From positions 1-35,483 of the forward strand of contig JAJYEQ010000018.1 of assembly GCA_021785695.1 (NCBI GenBank): DNA of 35,483 nucleotides, given 5' to 3'. This DNA comes from Actinomycetes bacterium. GTDB lineage: Bacteria; Actinomycetota; Acidimicrobiia; Acidimicrobiales; RAAP-2. Shown one piece after another: positions 1-7,321 of the stretch (position 1 is its first letter; each line of letters opens with the position of its first letter). The notes below the pieces were generated by a model, which was not told the origin of the DNA, did not search any database, and saw only the letters and a program-made list of their open reading frames with translations. Made by a program: the position numbers and the translations under genes.

Positions 1-41
1 GAAGCGTTGCCGGTGCCCTCTCGCTCACGCCACTGCCAGCG

Positions 42-506
42 TCAGCCTCTCGCGGCTGTACAACTACGTCGGAATCGCTGTACAGGTCCGATCGGAACGG
101 GTGTACAACAACCGTCGGAATACGCACGCTTCTCGCTCGTAAGGGCGCCCCGCTGCGCTCCCAGAAGTCGCAGGAGGGTCCCGCGCTGGGTCTTGAGGGT
201 GTGCGGCGAGCGGCCACTCTGGGCGCACTTGCTCACCCAAAGGGAGACCGCCGCGTCGGTGAGGATCTCGTGAAGACGCTGTACCGTTGGTGGCGCTGCG
301 TCGCGAATGAAAATCGCTGGGACTGACATCCAGTTGCGAGCTTCGTCGTAGGTACGGGGTTCGGCAGCGAGGACCACGGCACGCATGGCAGGCAGCAGAC
401 TCTCGACCTGAGTGTCGTTCAAGCTCTTCGGACGGTACCGGCCGAGACGCGTGGCGATGTCAGTTGGGTTGGCTTTGTTGTTCTCTGTGTTGGCTGTGCT
501 AGGCAT
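42..506 (-). CDS. Hypothetical protein, recombinase core-binding-like (possible remnant)
   Basis: A 154-residue reading frame from an ATG at 506; a GTG six codons upstream at 524 is an alternative start. The body (about residues 15-115) is rich in helix-forming stretches and resembles the N-terminal SAM-like core-binding domain of tyrosine recombinases, as seen in small actinobacterial proteins of unknown role. There is no catalytic domain (no R-H-R-Y set), so if this is an integrase it is only a fragment. The last 25 residues look unnatural and coincide with a DNA repeat at 57-125, which suggests that the true C-terminus was lost. It sits at the edge of a low-G+C block carrying a restriction system, which fits a mobile-element remnant. 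The family assignment is from memory of similar proteins and is uncertain. Confidence 0.45.
   Translation of the reverse strand: MPSTANTENNKANPTDIATRLGRYRPKSLNDTQVESLLPAMRAVVLAAEPRTYDEARNWMSVPAIFIRDAAPPTVQRLHEILTDAAVSLWVSKCAQSGRSPHTLKTQRGTLLRLLGAQRGALTSEKRAYSDGCCTPVPIGPVQRFRRSCTAARG
57..125. repeat. Three tandem imperfect 22-24 bp repeats with TGTACA
   Basis: Three copies start at 57, 79 and 102. Each opens with the palindrome TGTACA and continues, 5-6 bases later, with a (C/G)(G/A)TCGGAA-like core (67-75, 90-98, 113-121). Spacing of 22-23 bp is about two helical turns, as in iterons or in operators bound cooperatively on one DNA face. The array overlaps the 3' end of the minus-strand recombinase-like frame. 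Its function is unknown; it could be a recombination-accessory, replication or regulatory site of the island. Confidence 0.5.
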
Positions 507-524
507 GGCGCAACTGGTGAGCAC

Positions 525-825
525 ACCAATTCGTCAGGCAATCGCGCCAATTTAGAGAGTGGCGATGGTGGTAATGCCAGTTGATCAGGATATATGATGA
601 CAAGTAAGGGATACTGAACTGGCTCTAACTGGCGAGACGTCGTCTGACGCTCATGGCCCATCGGCCGCGGACGGTCACGATGTCGCGGGGCCAGGACGAC
701 TGTGTTCTGTGGGACGCTCGTGTGGAGCCCGATGCTTGACGGTGCGGCGACAACGTGCCGAGACTGTGGAATAGGTGTCGCGGGGGCTTTCCAGCTGCGC
801 GAGTCGCCGAGATACGGAGTTGAAC
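525..825. promoter_or_regulatory. Divergent intergenic region upstream of hsdM
   Basis: I see no convincing gene here. It separates the minus-strand recombinase-like frame from hsdM and is locally A+T-rich at about 570-630. It contains GCCAGTT at 576-582 and two direct copies of the inverse, AACTGGC, at 617-623 and 627-633, exactly 10 bp apart. A candidate sigma-70-like promoter for the hsd operon is TTGACG (736-741), 18 bp, GAGACT (760-765). A GGAG ribosome-binding sequence at 816-819 precedes the hsdM ATG at 826. Confidence 0.4.
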
Positions 826-2391
826 ATGAGTCAGACCAGCGCGGTGCAACGCGATGAACTTCACCGAACGATCTGGCGAATCGCCAATGACCTGCGGGGC
901 TCGGTCGATGGTTGGGACTTTAAGAGCTACGTGCTTGAGACCCTCTTCTACCGCTTCATTTCGGAGAACCTGACGGCCTACATCAACGAGGCCGAGCGCC
1001 GGGCTGGGGCCGCCGATTTCGACTACGCGGCCCTGAGTGACGAGAAGGCCGAGTTCGGCCGGCGCGAGACGGTGGCAGAGAAGGGCTTCTACATCCTGCC
1101 GAGCGAGCTCTTCGCGAACGTGCGCCGTCGCGCCTCTTGGGACGTCAACCTCAACGAGACGCTCCAGCGCATCTTCAGGAACATTGAGGGATCGGCCGTG
1201 GGAACCGAGTCCGAGAGCGATATCAAGGGCCTCTTCGCCGACCTTGACGTGAACAGCCAGAAGCTCGGCTCCACGGTGGAGGCGCGCAACAAGAAGATGG
1301 TCAAACTTCTCGACGCGATCGGTGACCTGGAACTCGGCAGCTTCGCGGATCACACTATCGACGCCTTCGGCGACGCCTACGAGTACCTGATGCAGATGTA
1401 CGCGGCGAACGCCGGCAAGTCCGGCGGGGAGTTCTTCACCCCCCAGGAAGTCTCTGAGTTACTCGCCAGGATCACGGTCATCGGCAAGACCTCGGTCAAT
1501 AAGGTCTACGACCCGGCCTGCGGCTCGGGATCGCTGCTGCTCAAGTTCGCGAAGGTCTTGGGAAAGGAGAACGTCCGCCAGGGCTTCTTCGGTCAGGAGA
1601 TCAACCTCACGACCTACAACCTGGCGCGCATCAACATGTTCCTCCACGACATTAACTACGAGAAGTTCGACCTCGCCCACGGCGATACCCTGATCGATCC
1701 CGCCCACTGGGACAACGAGCCCTTCGAGGCAATCGTCTCCAACCCGCCCTACTCGACCAAGTGGGAGGGCGACGCCAACCCGCTCCTCATCAACGACCCT
1801 CGCTATGCACCGGCCGGCGTGCTCGCGCCCAAATCGAAGGCCGACCTCGCCTTTACCATGCACATGCTCAGCTGGCTCGCCGTCAATGGTACGGCGGCCA
1901 TCGTTGAGTTCCCCGGCGTCCTCTACCGCGGCGGCGCCGAGCGCAAGATCCGCCAATACCTGATCGACAACAACTACGTCGACGCCGTCATTCAACTTCC
2001 GCCTGACCTCTTCTTTGGCACGACTATCGCGACGTGTGTCATCGTGCTGAAGAAGTCCAAGCAGGACAACGCGATTCTCTTCATCGATGCGTCGGCCGAG
2101 TTCACGCGCGTCGGCAACAAGAACAAGCTCATGCCCGAGAACCAGCAGCGGATCCTCGACGCTGTCATCGCTCGTCAGCACGGCGACTACTTCGCCAAGC
2201 TCGTCGCGTTTGAGGACGTCAAGGCGAACCACTACAACCTCTCAGTGTCGTCCTACGTGGAGAAAGAGGACGCCCGCGAAGTAGTCGACATCACGGCCCT
2301 CAACGCCGAGATCGCCCGCATCGTGGCTCGCCAGAGCGAGTTGCGCAGCCAAATTGACGCCATCGTGGCCGACTTGGAGGGAACTGCGTGA
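826..2391 (+). CDS. hsdM: Type I restriction-modification DNA methyltransferase subunit HsdM
   Basis: HsdM transfers a methyl group from S-adenosylmethionine to adenine N6 within the sequence chosen by HsdS, and forms the M2S core of the complex. The 521-residue protein has an N-terminal helical domain (about 1-150), the FTP-containing segment just before the catalytic fold, the AdoMet motif DPACGSGS at residue 229 and the N6-adenine catalytic motif NPPY at residue 306. I chose the ATG at 826 because a GGAG lies 6 nt upstream and the product then begins as HsdM proteins usually do; the open frame extends upstream to 775 but without homology. Its TGA overlaps the GTG of hsdS (GTGA), indicating coupled translation. 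Length matches type IC-like HsdM proteins (about 520 residues). Base composition is lower in G+C than the chromosome to the right. Confidence 0.96.
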   Translation: MSQTSAVQRDELHRTIWRIANDLRGSVDGWDFKSYVLETLFYRFISENLTAYINEAERRAGAADFDYAALSDEKAEFGRRETVAEKGFYILPSELFANVRRRASWDVNLNETLQRIFRNIEGSAVGTESESDIKGLFADLDVNSQKLGSTVEARNKKMVKLLDAIGDLELGSFADHTIDAFGDAYEYLMQMYAANAGKSGGEFFTPQEVSELLARITVIGKTSVNKVYDPACGSGSLLLKFAKVLGKENVRQGFFGQEINLTTYNLARINMFLHDINYEKFDLAHGDTLIDPAHWDNEPFEAIVSNPPYSTKWEGDANPLLINDPRYAPAGVLAPKSKADLAFTMHMLSWLAVNGTAAIVEFPGVLYRGGAERKIRQYLIDNNYVDAVIQLPPDLFFGTTIATCVIVLKKSKQDNAILFIDASAEFTRVGNKNKLMPENQQRILDAVIARQHGDYFAKLVAFEDVKANHYNLSVSSYVEKEDAREVVDITALNAEIARIVARQSELRSQIDAIVADLEGTA

Positions 2392-3569
2392 GCCGGATCG
2401 ATGAGCTGGTTGAAAACCTGTGCCCGGATGGTGTGCCGTATCGACGTCTAGACCAAGTGGCGACTTTCAGACGCGGCTCGTCCATCACCCAGAAGGAAAC
2501 CACGGAGGGCAAAATTCCCGTGGTGGCTGGTGGGCGCACTGTTGCCTATCACCATGGAGAGGCAAACCGTACCGGGGTGACCATCACCGTTGCAGGATCA
2601 GGAGCGTACGCGGGTTTCGTCGGGTATTGGGGGGAGCCGATCTTCGTGTCGGACGCGTTTTCTGTGCATCCTGACGAGAAGGCGCTGGTTCCAAAGTACG
2701 TCTACTACTTCCTAGCAGCTCACCAGGGTGTCATCCACAGCACGAAGACGGGCGGGGGCGTTCCGCATGTCAAAGGAAAGGACATCGGTCACCTTGTGCT
2801 CGCGGTACCGCCACTCGAGGTACAGCGCGAGGTCGTCCGAATCCTCGATACCTTTTCGGAGCTGGGGGCGGAGCTGGAGGCGGAGCTGGAGGCGGAGCTG
2901 GAGGCGCGGCAGGTTCAGTACACGCACTACCGAGACTCGCTCATGGACTACGAGGCGTCAGAAGACGTAAGGCGAGTTCCGTTGGGTGAACTTGCAACCA
3001 TCGCCCGGGGCGCTTCTCCGCGTCCAATCCAGAAGTTCCTGACCGATGAAGAGGACGGTGTGCCGTGGATCAAGATCGGCGATGTAGCCGCGGGTAGTAA
3101 GTACATCACTGGTACGACCGAGCGGGTAACCGTCGCAGGTGCGGCTAAGTCTCGTCGCGTTCATCCAGGAGACTTCGTGTTGTCGAACTCGATGAGTTTC
3201 GGCCGCCCGTACATCTCGAAGATTGAAGGTTGCATCCACGACGGCTGGCTCTCGATTAGTGATTTCGGCGGAGACTTTCTTTCTGACTACCTCTACCATC
3301 TCTTAGGTTCTAATCTGGTGCAGGTTGAGTTCGCGCGGCGTGCGGGCGCCGGAACTGTTCAGAACCTCAACGCCGACATCGTGAAATCAGTTGTTGTTCC
3401 GGTGCCACCACTCACCGAGCAAGAGAAGATCGTTGCCCTCCTGGACAAGTTCGAAGTTCTTGTGAATGACATCACCGTCGGCCTCCCGGCTGAGCTCAAC
3501 GCTCGCCGCCAACAGTACGAGTACTACCGCGACCGCCTGCTGACTTTCAAGGAGCTGCCCAATGAATGA
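2388..3569 (+). CDS. hsdS: Type I restriction-modification specificity subunit HsdS
   Basis: HsdS determines the bipartite DNA target for both modification and cleavage. The 393-residue protein has two target-recognition domains (about 10-145 and 190-340), each followed by a conserved helical spacer. These spacers share the pattern I-L-D-x-F, a charged helix, then QY-x-x-Y-R-D (about residues 150-185 and 350-388), so the protein has the usual pseudo-twofold layout. Between the two recognition domains lies a 12-bp tandem repeat encoding ELEA three times (residues 162-173) after a degenerate ELGA (158-161). GTG start at 2388 overlaps the hsdM stop; the stop overlaps the hsdR start by 8 bp. The gene is more A+T-rich than hsdM and hsdR, as is common for this rapidly exchanged subunit. 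Confidence 0.95.
   Translation: MSRIDELVENLCPDGVPYRRLDQVATFRRGSSITQKETTEGKIPVVAGGRTVAYHHGEANRTGVTITVAGSGAYAGFVGYWGEPIFVSDAFSVHPDEKALVPKYVYYFLAAHQGVIHSTKTGGGVPHVKGKDIGHLVLAVPPLEVQREVVRILDTFSELGAELEAELEAELEARQVQYTHYRDSLMDYEASEDVRRVPLGELATIARGASPRPIQKFLTDEEDGVPWIKIGDVAAGSKYITGTTERVTVAGAAKSRRVHPGDFVLSNSMSFGRPYISKIEGCIHDGWLSISDFGGDFLSDYLYHLLGSNLVQVEFARRAGAGTVQNLNADIVKSVVVPVPPLTEQEKIVALLDKFEVLVNDITVGLPAELNARRQQYEYYRDRLLTFKELPNE
2859..2906 (+). repeat. 12-bp tandem repeat in the HsdS central spacer
   Basis: Three perfect copies of GAGCTGGAGGCG occupy 2871-2882, 2883-2894 and 2895-2906. They are preceded at 2859-2870 by a copy with one A-to-G change. Each unit adds four residues (ELEA, about one helical turn) between the two target-recognition domains, and the repeat keeps the reading frame. 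The position matches the TAEL repeat of EcoR124I-type HsdS proteins, where two versus three copies change the length of the nonspecific gap in the DNA target. Confidence 0.9.
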
Positions 3570-6500
3570 GGCGCGCTCGACTCGGATCGAGCCGATCGTC
3601 GTCAGTGGTGAGAGCACCGTCGTGGCCGAGTTCGTCCCCGAGCCGGGCGGTTCGGCCGACTACCAGTCCGAAGCCCAACTCGAGCACGAGTTCATCGAAC
3701 TCCTTCGGTCCCAGGCTTACGAATACCTGCGCATCTCCAGCGAGGAGCAGCTCGTCGCCAACCTGCGCACCCAACTCGAAGCGCTGAACGTAATCACTTT
3801 CACCGATGGGGAGTGGGAGCGCTTCTTCCACGAGAAGGTCGCGAGCGAGAACGAAGGGGTCGTCGAAAAGTCGGTGCGGATCCAGGAGGACCACGTCCAA
3901 GTCCTCGAGCGCGACGATGGCTCGGTGAAGAACATCGCCCTCATCGACAAGGCGAACATCCACAACAACCGTCTGCAGGTCATCAATCAGTACGAAGTGG
4001 AGGGGGCTTCGGCCGGCGCCACGCGAGCCAACCGCTACGACGTGACCATCCTCGTGAACGGCCTGCCGCTGGTGCATGTCGAACTCAAACGCCGCGGCGT
4101 CGACATCCGCGATGCCTTCAACCAGATCCGCCGTTACCAGCGCGAGAGCTTCTGGGCGGGCTCGGGGCTCTTTGACTACGTCCAAGTTTTCGTGATCAGC
4201 AATGGCACGCTCACGAAGTACTACTCCAACACCACCCGTCGCGAGCACGTGCGCCAGGCGCTAGGAACCCGGAGTCCCCGAGCGACCTCGAACTCCTTCG
4301 AGTTCACCTCTTGGTGGGCCGACGCGACCAACCGGCCGATCCAGGATTTGGTTGGTTTCACCAAGACGTTCTTCGCGAAGCACAGCCTCCTCAACCTCCT
4401 CACGCGCTATTGCGTTCTCACCGCCGACCGGACGCTCCTCGTGATGCGGCCCTACCAAATCGTCGCGACCGAGCGGATCCTCCAGCGGATCCAAACCTCG
4501 ACCAACTACAACCAACTCGGCACGCCCGCGGCCGGTGGGTACATCTGGCACACGACGGGATCGGGCAAGACGCTCACCAGCTTCAAGACGGCGCAGTTGG
4601 CGGCCCGCCTCGGTCACGTCGACAAGGTGCTGTTCGTCGTCGACCGCAAGGATCTCGATTACCAGACGATGCGCGAGTACGACCGCTTTGAGAGGGGTGC
4701 GGCCAACTCCAACACCTCGACAGCTGTCTTGAAGAAGCAACTCGAGGACCCGAGCGCCACCATCATCATCACGACGATCCAGAAACTCTCAACCTTTATC
4801 TCCTCCAACCAGGGCCACGAGATCTACGACGGCCAGGTGGTGATCATCTTCGACGAGTGCCACCGATCCCAGTTCGGTGACATGCACCGGCGCATCACCC
4901 GCGCCTTCAAGCGCTACCACCTCTTCGGCTTCACCGGAACGCCGATCTTCGCGGTCAACGCCGGCCGGGGTGGTAGCGCCAATCTGCGCACCACCGAGCA
5001 GGCCTTCGGTGAGCGCCTCCACGCCTACACGATCGTCGACGCCATCACCGACCGCAACGTCCTGCCCTTTCGGATCGACTACGTGAACACAATCAAGGCG
5101 CCCGAGGCGTTGGCCGACAAGTCGGTCTCGGCGATCGACACCGAGCACGCCCTGCTCGCGCCCGAACGCCTGCGCCAGGTCGTCGCCTACGCCCTCGAGC
5201 ACTTCGACCAGAAGACAAAGCGATACGAGCACTACCCCCTTGAGGGTCGCCGCGTCAGCGGGTTCAACGCGCTCTTCGCTACCGCGTCCATCGAGGCAGC
5301 GAAGCACTACTACGCCGAGTTCCAGTCCCAGCAGGCCGAACGAGACCTCCGAGACCGGCTCAAGATCGGCATCATCTTCTCCTACGCCCCCAACGAGGAC
5401 CTCGGAGACGAGTTCCTGGACGAGGAGGGCTTCGAGACGAGCGCCCTCGATCAGTCCTCGCGCGACTTCCTCGAAGAGGCGATCCGCGACTACAACGCGC
5501 TGTTCGCCACCAACTTTGACACCTCGTCCGACCGGTTCCAGAACTACTACAAGGACCTCTCGCTACGCCTGAAGAGCCGCGAGATCGACCTCGTCATCGT
5601 GGTGAACATGTTCCTCACGGGCTTTGACGCGACGACCCTTAACACCCTCTTCGTCGACAAGCGCTTGGTCAATCACGGACTGCTCCAGGCCTATTCGCGA
5701 ACCAACCGGATCCTCAACTCGGTAAAGACCTACGGCAACATCGTCTCCTTTAGGGACTTAGAACAAGAGACCAACGACGCCATCGCCCTGTTCGGCAACA
5801 AGGACGCCCACTCGGTCGTCCTGCTCAAGCCCTACGGCGCCTACTACGCCGAATACGCCGAGCGGGTGGGTGACCTGCGTCAGCGCTTCCCCCTGGGTGA
5901 GCCGATCGTGGGCGAGACGGCTCAGAAGGAATACATCACGCTCTTTGGCTCCATCCTGCGCCTCGAGAACATCCTGACCGCCTTTGACGAGTTCGCCGGT
6001 CAGGCGATCCTCACCGAACGCGAGAGCCAGGACTACCGCAGCCTCTACCTCGACCTCTACGCCGACTTCCGGCGCGCCAAGGACGCCGATCGTGAGCCCA
6101 TCGAAGACGACCTGGTCTTTGAGATCGAACTGATCAAGCAGGTCGAGATCAACGTCGACTACATCTTGATGCTGGTTGAGAAGTGGCGGGCCGAGCACGG
6201 CGACCAACTATTCCCGTCACCGGACCTGGACGGCCAGATCCAGCGCGCGGTCGACGCCAGTCCGTCGCTGCGCAGCAAGCGGGACCTGATTATGGCCTTC
6301 GTGGCCTCCGTCTCGGCCACCGGCGAGATCGACCGGGAATGGCGCGAGTTCGTCGAGGCTCAGCGCGTTCAGGAACTCGACGCCATCATCGGCGAGGAGC
6401 GGCTCGAGGACCAGGGGACGAGAGACCTGATTGAAGCGGCCCTGCGCGACGGATCCCTCCCGGTTGCTGGCTCGGCCCTGTCCCGCGTCCTGCCGCCCGT

Positions 6501-6630
6501 CTCGCGTTTCGGTCCCGACGACGCCTATGGTGAGACCAAATCCAGGGTTCTCGCGAGACTCGCGACCTTCTTGGAGCGGTTCTCCGGCCTCGGATTCGCC
6601 TCCCGTGGCGACGAGTCGCTCAAAGGATAG
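3562..6630 (+). CDS. hsdR: Type I restriction endonuclease/translocase subunit HsdR
   Basis: HsdR is the motor and nuclease of the type I complex: it translocates DNA using ATP and cuts unmodified DNA away from the target. The 1022-residue protein carries the PD-(D/E)xK nuclease centre as D160, E174 and K176, a Walker A motif TTGSGKT at 331-337, the helicase motif II DECH at 431-434, the FTGTP motif III soon after, and a motif VI-like QAYSRTNR in the second RecA domain (about residue 710). A long helical C-terminal region follows, which in this family contacts the M2S core. Length is typical (about 1000-1040). The ATG at 3562 overlaps the end of hsdS, with GGAG at 3551-3554 as ribosome-binding site. 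All motifs appear intact, so the system should be functional. Confidence 0.96.
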   Translation: MNEARSTRIEPIVVSGESTVVAEFVPEPGGSADYQSEAQLEHEFIELLRSQAYEYLRISSEEQLVANLRTQLEALNVITFTDGEWERFFHEKVASENEGVVEKSVRIQEDHVQVLERDDGSVKNIALIDKANIHNNRLQVINQYEVEGASAGATRANRYDVTILVNGLPLVHVELKRRGVDIRDAFNQIRRYQRESFWAGSGLFDYVQVFVISNGTLTKYYSNTTRREHVRQALGTRSPRATSNSFEFTSWWADATNRPIQDLVGFTKTFFAKHSLLNLLTRYCVLTADRTLLVMRPYQIVATERILQRIQTSTNYNQLGTPAAGGYIWHTTGSGKTLTSFKTAQLAARLGHVDKVLFVVDRKDLDYQTMREYDRFERGAANSNTSTAVLKKQLEDPSATIIITTIQKLSTFISSNQGHEIYDGQVVIIFDECHRSQFGDMHRRITRAFKRYHLFGFTGTPIFAVNAGRGGSANLRTTEQAFGERLHAYTIVDAITDRNVLPFRIDYVNTIKAPEALADKSVSAIDTEHALLAPERLRQVVAYALEHFDQKTKRYEHYPLEGRRVSGFNALFATASIEAAKHYYAEFQSQQAERDLRDRLKIGIIFSYAPNEDLGDEFLDEEGFETSALDQSSRDFLEEAIRDYNALFATNFDTSSDRFQNYYKDLSLRLKSREIDLVIVVNMFLTGFDATTLNTLFVDKRLVNHGLLQAYSRTNRILNSVKTYGNIVSFRDLEQETNDAIALFGNKDAHSVVLLKPYGAYYAEYAERVGDLRQRFPLGEPIVGETAQKEYITLFGSILRLENILTAFDEFAGQAILTERESQDYRSLYLDLYADFRRAKDADREPIEDDLVFEIELIKQVEINVDYILMLVEKWRAEHGDQLFPSPDLDGQIQRAVDASPSLRSKRDLIMAFVASVSATGEIDREWREFVEAQRVQELDAIIGEERLEDQGTRDLIEAALRDGSLPVAGSALSRVLPPVSRFGPDDAYGETKSRVLARLATFLERFSGLGFASRGDESLKG

Positions 6631-6938
6631 TTAACCCCGGACGCTGGCCGAAGAGCCCTAAAGCCCTATGTCAGACGTCAGCGGGAGTCTGGCGGAGGTG
6701 TGAGCCCACGAGCCTCGGATCCGCGGTTCCCGGATCCACCACAGACCGCGTCGCAACCAGCGAGGCGCTTTCGGGAACTCGGAAACCGGTGAAACGGCAT
6801 TCGCCCGTAGCCGTTGCGTCGAAAGAAGCGCCGCCGGAGTGCTCGCTAATGGAATCCGGGTGCAGGCCGTGATTGCTGGTCTTATGGCCGGCAGTGCACA
6901 CTCGGCAGCCCTGGTTCTGACCGTTTACCAGGATTTTC

Positions 6939-6984
6939 TTTTCCGTAATGTTTTCCGTAATGGTTAGGGGATCTTTTCCGAAAT
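6939..6984 (+). repeat. Tandem TTTTCCGTAATG repeat beside the tRNA-Ile 3' end
   Basis: TTTTCCGTAATG occurs twice head to tail (6939-6950, 6951-6962), and a related TTTTCCGAAAT follows at 6974-6984. Starts are 12 and 23 bp apart. The position, within 60 bp of a tRNA 3' end that borders foreign DNA, resembles arm-type integrase-binding sites next to an attachment site. That role is inferred from position only. Confidence 0.5.
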
Positions 6985-6988
6985 CCCC
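6967..6988 (-). terminator. Hairpin just downstream of tRNA-Ile
   Basis: On the plus strand GGGGAT (6967-6972) and ATCCCC (6983-6988) can pair across a 10-base loop. It lies 3 bases past the tRNA 3' end on the transcribed (minus) strand. There is no clear U-tract, so it is either a weak terminator or a processing structure. Confidence 0.35.
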
Positions 6989-6990
6989 CC

Positions 6991-7067
6991 TGGTGGGGCT
7001 AGTAAGAATCGAACTTACGACCTCGTCATTATCAGTGACGCGCTCTAACCGACTGAGCTATAGCCCC
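6991..7067 (-). tRNA. tRNA-Ile (GAT)
   Basis: A full cloverleaf reads on the minus strand: acceptor GGGGCTA/TAGCCCC, D-arm GCTC/GAGC, anticodon stem CGTCA/TGACG around the loop CTGATAA (anticodon GAT), T-arm GTAAG/CTTAC with TTCGATT, discriminator A and an encoded CCA (6991-6993). A TAGATT -10-like box lies at 7078-7083 on the minus strand. The 3' end faces the low-G+C restriction block, making it the likely insertion site. No second copy of its 3' end was found in 1-700, so the other attachment site may lie left of the window. Confidence 0.97.
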
Positions 7068-7321
7068 AGGGCATCACAATCTACACCAGGCGGCTGGCCC
7101 TGCGACCGGCCGTGCACCGGGGGTCGAGCCCGAGCGACAGTCGCTCGAGCAGCCGTCGGCGCCGCCGGACAGCTGCCCGGCGAGCCAGCCGGTGTGCGCG
7201 ATCGAGCATTCGGAGTCGCACTGAGGGCACCACTCGGTACCGACTGTCCGGATGTGCTAGGACTGACTGACGATTCACATCTCAGTATTGAGACGCCGGT
7301 CGTACTAACTAGGGAGGGAGC
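7068..7321. other. Intergenic region between tRNA-Ile and livK
   Basis: No gene supported; frames crossing it are tRNA-derived or G+C-driven. It should hold the divergent promoters of tRNA-Ile (minus) and the liv operon (plus). I could not identify a convincing -35/-10 pair for livK. A strong purine-rich ribosome-binding sequence AGGGAGGGAG (7311-7320) sits directly before the livK ATG at 7322. Confidence 0.4.

Larger units (their letters stand above)
6631..6990. other. Gene-poor junction between the hsd operon and tRNA-Ile
   Basis: About 360 bp without a gene that I can support. Small frames here (for example 6671-6901, minus) show no recognisable protein. The right end carries repeats (6939-6984) and a hairpin (6967-6988) next to the tRNA 3' end. 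Composition changes from mixed to A+T-rich just before the tRNA, which fits an integration junction. Confidence 0.5.

Noticed and set aside
1..273. Plus-strand frames at the left edge
   Set aside because: They read through the repeat array in different frames with no domain-like content; a truncated real gene end cannot be excluded but is not supported.
6671..6901. 76-codon minus-strand frame after hsdR
   Set aside because: No recognisable motif, no ribosome-binding site that convinces, and composition unlike neighbouring genes.
7255..7321. Sigma-70 promoter for livK (TTGAGA with TACTAA)
   Set aside because: The spacer is only 9 bp, too short for a normal promoter.
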